Below, piece by piece: positions 8,428-15,088 of a stretch of DNA of 15,088 nt. The position numbers and the translations under genes were made by a program. The first letter of the stretch is position 1. The number at the start of each line of letters is the position of its first letter. Source of the DNA: Verrucomicrobiales bacterium (GTDB lineage Bacteria; Verrucomicrobiota; Verrucomicrobiia; Limisphaerales; SXQI01). Below the pieces are notes generated by a model, which had not been told where the DNA came from, ran no database searches, and was given only the letters and a program-made list of their open reading frames with translations. The stretch spans positions 1 through 15,088 of the forward strand of contig SXQI01000113.1 of assembly GCA_005793025.1 (NCBI GenBank). Direction: 5' to 3'.

Positions 8428-9429
8428 ATGGGATTTCGTAGAACTATCCGCATCGCAACCCGAGGAAGTGCGCTCGCTTTAGCACAGGCCAATTCGGTGT
8501 TAACTCAGTGCAGGGTCAACAATCCAGATTTCGATTTTGAATTAAGAATTATTCGAACTACAGGAGACAAGCTCCAAGCCGTCGCGATCGCTGACACCTC
8601 AGAACCGTTGCCTAAGGGCCTGTTCACCAAAGAGTTGGAAGTCGCACTACTTGAGAACGAAGCAGATCTAGCAGTCCATAGCCTGAAGGATCTTCCTACG
8701 GGGCTCCCGGATGGGTTAAAACTAGGAGCCGTTTTAAAGCGAGCCGATGTTAGGGATGTATTGATTTATCGAGGTCCCGAATTGCAGGCTTATTCCACAA
8801 GTGCTTCTTCCTCTTGTCGGCAGACCCTCAAACCTCACGCGACAATCACCGATTTTTTGCCTGCATCCACGATCGCAACGGCAAGCACGCGTCGTCAGGC
8901 ACAACTCCTGTGCCTTCGCCCTGATTTGAACGTGATCCCAATTCGAGGTAATGTTGGCACTCGTCTCAAGAAGTTGGCGGATCAAAATGAACTGGATGGA
9001 TTAGTGCTCGCTTTAGCAGGGATCACCCGACTTCGGTTTGAAATCGCTCCTGATGGTTCCCTCAATGGAGATGAGATTCCAAAGGGATTGTCGGTAACGG
9101 TTTTTTCAACCGACGAGATGCTGCCCTGCGTCGGGCAGGGAGCCATTGGTATCGAAACCCGCGAGAATGATCCTTCCACTCAGGCAATCTGCGACCGCCT
9201 CAACGATGCTGCAACACATAGCTGCGTGGCAGCAGAACGTGCGTTCTTGCACGCAATGGGTGGAGGTTGCCTAAGTCCAGTTGCTGCATTCGCAGAACCT
9301 CAAGGTTCCTCGATTCGCCTGCGAGCGGCATCGTTTCGGGAAGGCCAAAACCGTCGTGCCGATCAAACCGTTCCCATCGATCAGGCCCTTGAAGTAGGAA
9401 AGTCCCTCGCCCAGCAACTCTTAAGCTAA
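8428..9429 (+). CDS. hemC: Porphobilinogen deaminase (hydroxymethylbilane synthase)
   Basis: A 333-residue enzyme that joins four porphobilinogens into hydroxymethylbilane. Visible features: RIATRGSALALAQ (8-20); TTGDK (44-48); catalytic D80 followed by LAVHSLKDLP (81-90); IRGNVGTRLKKL (172-183); MLPCVGQGAIGIETR (231-245); and the C-terminal GGGCLSPVAAFA (278-289), where C281 would carry the dipyrromethane cofactor. Two departures from the family: about 19 extra residues, Ser/Thr-rich with one Cys, between DVLI (110-113) and the cofactor-binding loop (compared with E. coli), and that loop reads ATASTRR (150-156) rather than the usual GTSSLRR. The ATG at 8428 lies 2 bases after the hemA stop, so translation is probably coupled. 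No hemD, hemB or hemL follows. Confidence 0.95.
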   Translation: MGFRRTIRIATRGSALALAQANSVLTQCRVNNPDFDFELRIIRTTGDKLQAVAIADTSEPLPKGLFTKELEVALLENEADLAVHSLKDLPTGLPDGLKLGAVLKRADVRDVLIYRGPELQAYSTSASSSCRQTLKPHATITDFLPASTIATASTRRQAQLLCLRPDLNVIPIRGNVGTRLKKLADQNELDGLVLALAGITRLRFEIAPDGSLNGDEIPKGLSVTVFSTDEMLPCVGQGAIGIETRENDPSTQAICDRLNDAATHSCVAAERAFLHAMGGGCLSPVAAFAEPQGSSIRLRAASFREGQNRRADQTVPIDQALEVGKSLAQQLLS

Positions 9430-9456
9430 CTGCGGAAGGGTTAAAAAATTTACCAA

Positions 9457-9487
9457 TGGCCCCTTGACAACGTCCCCCAAGGGGTCA
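9457..9487. promoter_or_regulatory. Hairpin overlapping a TTGACA box upstream of the propeller gene
   Basis: The arms TGGCCCCTTG (9457-9466) and CAAGGGGTCA (9478-9487) pair over ten positions with one G-U, around an 11-base loop. The left arm overlaps TTGACA (9464-9469), a perfect -35 hexamer. The only -10-like sequence, TATATC (9491-9496), is 21 bases further on, longer than the usual 16-18, so the promoter is uncertain. No T run follows on the plus strand. On the minus strand a T-rich stretch (9442-9451 read in reverse) lies a few bases beyond the stem, but no minus-strand gene needs a terminator here. It may be an operator, a 5'-leader structure or a hemC 3' end. Confidence 0.4.
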
Positions 9488-9513
9488 ACCTATATCTAGA
9501 GAGTAATATTATC

Positions 9514-12500
9514 ATGAATTCTAGTTCCTACAATTTTCGCCATTCCATTTGGGTCTGGTGCTGCATTCTTGTGGTCGCCCTCCACGGCCAGATCTGGGCC
9601 GGCCCAACCGCACCAAAAATAACCAATATCCAGATCAACCGAACCAACGTCATTGTTAATGTCGATGTCTCGGTTGGATTGCGCAAAGTCACATTGGAGA
9701 GTCGATCGAGATTGATTGGGAGCGCGTGGGTTCCTCGCGCTGTTCAACGTCTCGACGGCAAGGGAGAATCGACTAGTTTTTCGCTGCCTGTCACGTCAGA
9801 ATTAGAATTGCTAAGGGTTCGAGGAGATGAGAATGATCCATTGCCAGAACAATTCTATAAAGGAACCAACAAGTTTGTTGGCGAGGTATCATCAACCGGC
9901 GGGGCTGTTCCCATGAACAACACGTTAGACCCTGTATCCTTAACCACGGACTCTAAATCTACAGGTGCGGAATCCTCTAGATCTGTCACGGAATCCGATA
10001 TCTGGAAGGTGGATGGCAACACCCTTTATTTTTACAATCAATACCGTGGCCTGCAGGTCATCGATATTAAAAACCCTGAGGCCCCGCAGCTGACTGGGGT
10101 TTTTGAATTACCTGCTGCAGGGGAGCAAATGTATCTATTGCCTGGGGGTTTTGTTGTTTTGCTCGCTCGTGATAATTGTTATTCCGGTGGTGCGGATAGG
10201 AATAAAGTAATCATCCTCAAGGTTGAAGGCGGAAAGCCATCTTTAGTCAAAGAACTACCCGTAGAAGGTTGGATCCAAGAAAGCCGCATGGTAGGGACGG
10301 CACTTTACGTCTCCACTCAATCATACCTGCAGTCTCAGGATGGAGTGAATTCGATTTGGACTTGGAATAGTGTTGTGAGTTCATTTGATCTTTCAAATCC
10401 GACCACTCCCGTGGTGAAGGACACGCTCGCCTTTACCGGTTACAACAACACGGTCGCCGCCAGTGAAGAATTTTTCTTTGTCGCAACGCAGTCCTCTGAT
10501 TGGAATTCTAGCCGTCTCCAGCTGGTTGATATTTCAGATCCCAATGGTGCGATGAAAAAATCCGGCAGTGTTCCTATTCAAGGCAACATTCCCGATAAAT
10601 TCAAAATTCATCAGAACGGTGAGGTTCTCACCGTGATCTCCCAGACATGGAACGATACCCGCCGTTGGACCACGTTGCTTCAAACATTTTCGTTGTCCGA
10701 CCCGCTCGCACCCAAACCTCTTGGCAGGTTGGAATTAGCTGTGGGAGAACAATTGCACGCAACCCGTTTCGACGGAAACAAAGCATACATCGTTACATTT
10801 TTCCGGATCGATCCATTGTGGATTGTGGACTTGAGCGATCCTGCAAAACCGCAGATCAAGGGAGAGTTGGAAGTTCCCGGATGGTCCACTTATCTCCATC
10901 CCTTGGGTGATCGCTTGTTGTCTGTGGGAATTGATACCACTAACGGGTGGCATGTCACTGTCTCGCTTTTTGACGTCGCGGATGTCACCAAACCCGCCTT
11001 GCTGGATCGTGCTGTGCTCGGCGGAGCATGGTCATGGAGTGAAGCTAATAATGACGAAAAAGCGTTCAACGTCCTCGCAGATTCTGGTCTGATCCTCCTA
11101 CCTTGGCAGGGGTATTCCACCAACTGGACCGTCACCAACGGCATGCAGATCATTGATTTTGACAAATCCTCCCTGAAATTAAGAGGTGTAATCCCCCACG
11201 CCTTCGCTCCGCGTCGAGCCACGATGGTTGGCAACCACATTTTTTCCATCGATAGCAGTCGCCTCCTCAGCGTTGCTGCCCCCGATCGCGACAATCCAGT
11301 CGTCAAAGCAGAACTACCCTTGGCTTGGAATGTTTCCCACGTCTATCCAGTAGGCGACTATCTTTTACAAATTGCCTCGAACGCCAACAATTACTCAGGG
11401 GTCAGTGAAACTGCTCGGGTGATGGTAACCACTGCGGCTCGCCCCAACGAGGTGCTCAAAACCTTAATGCTCCCGAAGAGTCATCCAATCGTTGGGGTCA
11501 CCTTGAAGGATAATCGGCTATACATTGCCCAATCCGAAGAAGCAGTGCCCATGGGAGGCGGACAAGATGGTAAATTGGGCTTGGTAGCTGATCTCTGGGG
11601 TGGTTATTATGTCTCTGATCCGGGCCCTCTACACACCACCATCGTGGAGGTTTCCAAGCCTCTAGAACTTTCTGTTTTGGGAACAACAGAAAACCGCCCT
11701 GAGGTGCTTGCGACGGCAAATGATCTCCAAGCATTCTGGATCAAACCGGGTGTATTGGTTTGGTCCAGCCAACAACAACAGGGCTGGGGTTATTACTACA
11801 TGAGATTCTCTTATTGGGGTTCCTCCTTTGGGAATCAGACCTATTACTCAGTTGATGTGAATGATGGCGCGAAACCTAAGGCACTCTCTACCTTCGTCCT
11901 AGGAACCAACACATGGGCTGAGGGAAGTTCTGTTTTCCAGTCCGGAACGCTGCTCTATTCCAGTCACCATGAATACGATCAAGTGATTACAAAGGTTCCT
12001 GAAACAAAAGACGGAGTTTCGGTAACCTACATCAACAAGACTTACTTGGATGTTGTAGATTTTTCGGATCCTAGCTCCCCTGCATCTCGTCCATTGGTCA
12101 GCATCCCGAATAATCTCAGAGGGATTTCGACGGACGGGAATGTCCTGTATCTTGTGGGTTATCACGCGAAGGATTACGTGATCTCTGATTACTCCGAATA
12201 CTTAGACATCGCCTCGTATGACGGCGTCAGTGCTTATTCAGTTTCCTCCACCCGACTCTGGAACACTTGGCCAAGACCGCTCGTCGTTCTGAAAGACTCG
12301 GTTTACGTCGGTGTCACCGACGAAAAAAATAGCACCTCAACCCTGCAACAATTACGGTTGAACAAGGAAGGGGTGCTCGAGACCACCATTGCGTTGAAAC
12401 TTCCAATCCCAGCGCAAGAACTGGGCGTTGTCGATAATCACCTTTTGATCCGAACAGGATCAGACATGACTATTCACGAAACAGGATCCCTTCAACCGAT

Positions 12501-12630
12501 TGCGTTTTCTGAATCACCCGGGTGCTATTATTGGGGGCAACCCGGCATCAATGGTAATTTGGCAAATGGATTCTGGGCCTCCCTCGGTCAATATGGGGTG
12601 ATTCCTCTGAAGTCCACCACGAAGCCTTAA
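9514..12630 (+). CDS. Secreted beta-propeller protein (PF09826-type, LVIVD-like repeats)
   Basis: A 1038-residue exported protein. A signal peptide covers about 1-30 (hydrophobic SIWVWCCILVVALHG, cleavage near WAG-P). Residues 31-120 form a small beta-rich domain with VTLESRSRL...W.PRAVQRLDG and ELLRVRGDE, a pattern I associate with verrucomicrobial secreted proteins. A Ser/Thr-rich linker (125-160) leads to a long propeller. Its blades repeat a 'VID(I/L)S(D/N)P..P' pattern: LQVIDIKNPEAP (180-191), SSFDLSNPTTP (289-299), LQLVDISDP (335-343), LWIVDLSDPAKP (435-446), VSLFDVADVTKP (483-494), and a late LDVVDFSDPSSP. The core stretch of about 420-530 (VTFFRIDPLWIVDL, VPGWSTYLHPLGDRLLSVG, EKAFNVLADSGLILLP) matches the PF09826 secreted propeller family closely. 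There is no membrane anchor or C-terminal sorting signal. Function is unknown; surface or periplasmic binding is plausible. Confidence 0.85.
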   Translation: MNSSSYNFRHSIWVWCCILVVALHGQIWAGPTAPKITNIQINRTNVIVNVDVSVGLRKVTLESRSRLIGSAWVPRAVQRLDGKGESTSFSLPVTSELELLRVRGDENDPLPEQFYKGTNKFVGEVSSTGGAVPMNNTLDPVSLTTDSKSTGAESSRSVTESDIWKVDGNTLYFYNQYRGLQVIDIKNPEAPQLTGVFELPAAGEQMYLLPGGFVVLLARDNCYSGGADRNKVIILKVEGGKPSLVKELPVEGWIQESRMVGTALYVSTQSYLQSQDGVNSIWTWNSVVSSFDLSNPTTPVVKDTLAFTGYNNTVAASEEFFFVATQSSDWNSSRLQLVDISDPNGAMKKSGSVPIQGNIPDKFKIHQNGEVLTVISQTWNDTRRWTTLLQTFSLSDPLAPKPLGRLELAVGEQLHATRFDGNKAYIVTFFRIDPLWIVDLSDPAKPQIKGELEVPGWSTYLHPLGDRLLSVGIDTTNGWHVTVSLFDVADVTKPALLDRAVLGGAWSWSEANNDEKAFNVLADSGLILLPWQGYSTNWTVTNGMQIIDFDKSSLKLRGVIPHAFAPRRATMVGNHIFSIDSSRLLSVAAPDRDNPVVKAELPLAWNVSHVYPVGDYLLQIASNANNYSGVSETARVMVTTAARPNEVLKTLMLPKSHPIVGVTLKDNRLYIAQSEEAVPMGGGQDGKLGLVADLWGGYYVSDPGPLHTTIVEVSKPLELSVLGTTENRPEVLATANDLQAFWIKPGVLVWSSQQQQGWGYYYMRFSYWGSSFGNQTYYSVDVNDGAKPKALSTFVLGTNTWAEGSSVFQSGTLLYSSHHEYDQVITKVPETKDGVSVTYINKTYLDVVDFSDPSSPASRPLVSIPNNLRGISTDGNVLYLVGYHAKDYVISDYSEYLDIASYDGVSAYSVSSTRLWNTWPRPLVVLKDSVYVGVTDEKNSTSTLQQLRLNKEGVLETTIALKLPIPAQELGVVDNHLLIRTGSDMTIHETGSLQPIAFSESPGCYYWGQPGINGNLANGFWASLGQYGVIPLKSTTKP

Positions 12631-12661
12631 GTCATAGCTAGGATCATGGTGTGACCTGTTC

Positions 12662-12681
12662 TTCGGTGATGGGTTACCGAA
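12662..12681. repeat. Short inverted repeat downstream of the propeller gene
   Basis: The arms TTCGGTGA and TTACCGAA pair over eight positions with one G-U around the tetraloop TGGG. It sits 31 bases after the propeller stop codon and 73 bases before the TSUP gene. No T run follows on either strand, so it is not a standard intrinsic terminator. It may stabilise a 3' end or be chance. Confidence 0.3.
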
Positions 12682-12754
12682 CGGTCAGTGGAATCATGTC
12701 AAAAAGCCACAGCCGATTCTCTAATGAGCTCGTCGCAAAGCAACCGTTATCGCG

Positions 12755-13537
12755 ATGACAATGGTGTTGCTTTGTAGTTTTGCGTTTTTGGCTGGATTCG
12801 TGGATGCAGTCGCTGGTGGCGGTGGCTTGATTCAATTGCCAGCTCTTTTTCTATTCCTCCCTCACGGGGCAACCTCTGTTCCTGCATTTGTTTTCGGAAC
12901 GAATAAACTTTCATCCATTTGTGGCACTGCGGTGGCTGTGATCCAGTACTCCCAGAAAGTCAAATTGCCATGGAGAATTGTCTATCCTGCGGCCGCCACG
13001 GCCTTCGGGTTTTCGATCCTCGGTGCTAGGCTCGTCTCGGCTCTTAAACCGGAGTTTCTTAAACCGATCGTAGTTATTCTTCTGGTTTTCGTAGCCTTTT
13101 TTACCTACCTCAACAAAGGTCGGCCTTCATGGATCTCGAGGATCACGGCGAACCGCGAAGTTATTTATGCCGTTATGACCGGAGCTGGATTGGGGTTTTA
13201 CGATGGCTTTTTCGGCCCCGGGACCGGAGCTTTTTTAATTTTTATCTTCGTGGGTTTTTTCGGATTTGATTTCTTGATTGCGAGTGCGAGTGCCAAAATT
13301 GTGAACCTTGCGACGAATCTTGCGGCCGTAATTTATTTTGGGTCACACGGACTTATTTATTACGAATACGCCTTGCCGATGGGGGTCTGCAATGTAGCAG
13401 GATCGATCATCGGGTCTCGATTAGCGATCCTCAAGGGAAGCCAATTTGTTCGGCGCATCTTTCTGTTGGTGATTTCGGGTTTGATCCTAAAATTGGTTTG
13501 GGATCTCGCTCGAGTTTATCGGCAGGCCGTTCCTTAG
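12755..13537 (+). CDS. TSUP (TauE/SafE) family permease
   Basis: A 260-residue inner-membrane protein of the TSUP family, whose members move sulfite, sulfoacetate or other small organosulfur or C2 anions. The two internally repeated half signatures are present: AGFVDAVAGGGGLIQLPAL (13-31) and GFYDGFFGPGTGAFLIF (147-163). Hydrophobic segments lie near 1-35, 41-65, 74-94, 103-118, 137-180, 185-215 and 230-250. The length is typical and the protein looks intact. The ATG at 12755 gives MTMVLLCSFAF; a second ATG two codons later would serve equally well, and neither has a ribosome site. No sulfur-metabolism gene is nearby, so the substrate cannot be inferred. The stop codon overlaps that of the convergent methyltransferase gene by 2 bases. 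Confidence 0.93.
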   Translation: MTMVLLCSFAFLAGFVDAVAGGGGLIQLPALFLFLPHGATSVPAFVFGTNKLSSICGTAVAVIQYSQKVKLPWRIVYPAAATAFGFSILGARLVSALKPEFLKPIVVILLVFVAFFTYLNKGRPSWISRITANREVIYAVMTGAGLGFYDGFFGPGTGAFLIFIFVGFFGFDFLIASASAKIVNLATNLAAVIYFGSHGLIYYEYALPMGVCNVAGSIIGSRLAILKGSQFVRRIFLLVISGLILKLVWDLARVYRQAVP

Positions 13538-14454
13538 CGTTTGCGGAGCACGCAGACTAAATTGTCTGCAAGCTCAAACCGGGCGATCATGGATTCTAAT
13601 CCCCTGTAGATAATTTTTAATGGCCCTAACCAAGGATTGGATTTCATGGAATTAGTTCGTTTGAGTAACGTGGCTCGCTCCGGATCACTCACCAAATCTG
13701 TGCCTCTTCGCCAATCTTGAAGGATTACGATCGGGTTGAAATGCATCGTCCGAACCTCGATTACCTCAAAATCCTTCCCTGCCAAATCAATCAATGATTG
13801 ACGGCTGAAGTAATTCAAATGTTGGGGGAGGATATACCGATACTTGGATCCGAGTAGGCGGATTGCCAGCGAACGAAAATTAGGGACAAGAACGAAGCAT
13901 TTTCCGCCAGACCTAAGGTGATTTTTGGCCTGAACCAAAAACTGGCGAGGTTCCAAGAGGTGTTCCAAGACCACCCAAAAAGTCACGGCGTCAAAAGAGC
14001 CTTCACGGGGGGAATGGGTCAGAAAGTCTTCGGAAAGCACTCGAATCCCTTGACGGGCCGCTTATTCCACAGCGTCGAGAACCACATCCGTTCCCCAAGT
14101 CTCGTAAGTATCCGGTGATGATCGATTGAGGTTGAACAGGAATCCCCCCGTGGAACATCCCACATCCAACACTCTACCTTTAGGGCAGTGCTGCTTAAAG
14201 AGTTCCAACTCTCGTTCGTAGCGAACGATTGAATAATCAGCCACCAGCTTGTCCGGAGACAGATAGAACGTTGTCGCAGCATCGTTATAAAAAGTCCCAT
14301 CCAAGTATTCCAGCGGAACGGGGCTGGCAAAAGTCATCCCACAACTTCTGCAACGCACAAGGGTCAGATTGCCCTTCGTCATGATCGAGTCGCTTTCAGA
14401 GGTGCATCCAAGTGGGCAGGAGCGAGGGAGCGATGTGGCGTTCTTCGTTGGCAC
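13534..14454 (-). pseudogene. SAM-dependent methyltransferase interrupted by an in-frame TAA
   Basis: A class I methyltransferase of the Methyltransf_23/UbiE-like type, read across one stop. The upstream 130 codons (start GTG at 14454, low confidence) hold an N-terminal zinc-ribbon-like CPLGC...CRSCG (C13, C17, C35, C38) and SAM motif I VLDVGCSTGG (95-104), and reach GTDVVLDAVE. Codon 131 is TAA (14062-14064). The same frame then continues AARQGIRVLSEDFL, FDAVTFWVVLEHLLEP, and SGGKCFVLVPNF to the stop at 13534. The join reads exactly as family members do (AVEYARxxG), so a tyrosine codon TAC or TAT has probably become TAA, with no frameshift. Neither half alone makes a full SAM fold. It could be a recent nonsense mutation or a sequence error. 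An in-frame stop lies upstream at 14467-14469. Substrate is unknown. Confidence 0.85.
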
Positions 14455-14479
14455 GAATCTACACGTTCAATTTGCTGCG

Positions 14480-15088
14480 TTAAAAAGTTTTGATCTCGGT
14501 CAACGGCAAGCTCAACGAAAGAGCGGCTTGATCAATGTAAGTTCGATCGAGTTCGAATCCGATGAACTCTGAAACCCCGGCTTCTCGGGCTGCTAAAGCA
14601 GAATGTCCAATCCCTAGAAACGGATCCATCACGACCGCGCTTGAAACGTTACCATGAAGCCTGACGCAATTGAGGGGAAGCTCCACGGGAAAGGTTGCGG
14701 GATGCGGACGTTCATCCTTGGAACTTCGGATGGTTTCGTAAGGGATAAACCACGTGTTGCCTCGGCATCGTTTGTCGACCCCTTTCGTGTGGGACCAACG
14801 CCTGATATTGCTTTTGTCTGCGTAGGGTACTCCAATGGCAAGACGATCCAAAGGTGTAGAACCATTCTTTGTGAGGTGGAAAATAAACTCGTGGCAGTCG
14901 GTGAGAAATCGTTTCGAGTTGAGCGGTTTGAAATGCCCCGCTGAAATTGTTTCACCTTTCCGAGTTCGAATGGAGATCGATTTAATCCAATGGAACGTAT
15001 TTTGGAGAGTAAAGAGGTCACGCAGAATCAGGATGATTTCGTGCGGCATCATCGGGTTCGCGGGAACCGCTCCCACGTTTAAAAAGAA
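14480..15088 (-). CDS. DNA N4/N6 methyltransferase, 5' end outside the window
   Basis: The visible 202 residues are the C-terminal part of a site-specific DNA methyltransferase of the amino (N4-cytosine or N6-adenine) type with beta-like motif order. The frame is open to the window edge, beginning FFLNVGAVPANP, so the catalytic DPPY/SPPY motif IV should lie upstream, unseen. Visible signatures: LFTLQNTFHWIKSISI (25-40), GHFKPLNSKRFL (51-62), CHEFIFHLTKNG (65-76), RGNTWFIPYETI (109-120), motif X-like HPATFPVELP (129-138), and SAM motif I DPFLGIGHSALAA (155-167) with GFELD (177-181). The apparent GTG at 15076 is internal, not a start. No restriction endonuclease is seen in the part shown. It lies 25 bases upstream of the interrupted methyltransferase gene. 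Confidence 0.9.
   Translation of the reverse strand, partial: FFLNVGAVPANPMMPHEIILILRDLFTLQNTFHWIKSISIRTRKGETISAGHFKPLNSKRFLTDCHEFIFHLTKNGSTPLDRLAIGVPYADKSNIRRWSHTKGVDKRCRGNTWFIPYETIRSSKDERPHPATFPVELPLNCVRLHGNVSSAVVMDPFLGIGHSALAAREAGVSEFIGFELDRTYIDQAALSLSLPLTEIKTF

Noticed and set aside
10890..11306. 138-codon minus-strand open frame inside the propeller gene
   Set aside because: The opposite strand encodes the conserved PF09826 core; the antisense product is low-complexity and has no recognisable motif.
12631..12754. Possible small RNA or tRNA in the gap before the TSUP gene
   Set aside because: Only one 8-base-pair hairpin is present; there is no cloverleaf, T-loop consensus or clear terminator.
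13534..14040. Separate 168-residue gene starting at GTG 14040
   Set aside because: It lacks SAM motif I and is in the same frame as the upstream half; its first residues continue the methyltransferase fold, so it is the rest of one interrupted gene.
14480..15076. GTG at 15076 as the start of a complete 198-residue protein
   Set aside because: The same frame continues to the window edge with family-like residues (FFLN before VGAV), and the catalytic motif IV is missing, so the gene is truncated by the window.

Overview
The window is chromosomal and looks like a member of the PVC superphylum, most likely Verrucomicrobiota (Limisphaerales/Pedosphaera-like). The reasons are: a Tat-exported DUF1501 protein; a secreted cytochrome c fused to a glucose/sorbosone-dehydrogenase-type propeller; a large secreted propeller protein with an N-terminal module of a type I associate with Verrucomicrobia; and start codons almost without Shine-Dalgarno sequences. 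This assignment rests on recalled family distributions, not on a search. Coding density is high and no gene-free stretch exceeds about 165 bases. I saw no tRNA, rRNA, CRISPR array, insertion sequence or phage gene.

Layout, left to right. Positions 1-3555 (+) carry the 3' part of a GntP-family permease, an M19 dipeptidase and a secreted cytochrome c/PQQ-type dehydrogenase; the last two are only 7 bases apart. On the minus strand, convergent with these, is a DUF1501 protein (3578-5026). From a divergent intergenic region the plus strand resumes with cinA, a CcsA/HemX-like membrane protein, hemA and hemC (5189-9429), a compact cluster for early tetrapyrrole synthesis. Next come a short intergenic region with a 10-bp-stem hairpin overlapping a TTGACA, a 1038-residue secreted beta-propeller protein (9514-12630) and a TSUP (TauE/SafE) permease (12755-13537). 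The right end is on the minus strand: a SAM-dependent methyltransferase gene interrupted by one in-frame TAA, and upstream of it the 3' part of a DNA N4/N6 methyltransferase that runs off the window.

How the parts may work together. The CcsA/HemX-like gene next to hemA and hemC resembles the hemAXC arrangement of Bacillus and suggests linked control of haem supply. The cytochrome-linked dehydrogenase at 1918-3555 would be a consumer of haem. Its possible product, an aldonate, is the kind of substrate a GntP permease imports, but this link is only inferred from adjacency.

I did not find a convincing previously undescribed system. The observations most worth checking are the single nonsense codon in the methyltransferase, the unusual hemA and hemC sequences, and the propeller gene with its hairpin-bearing promoter region.
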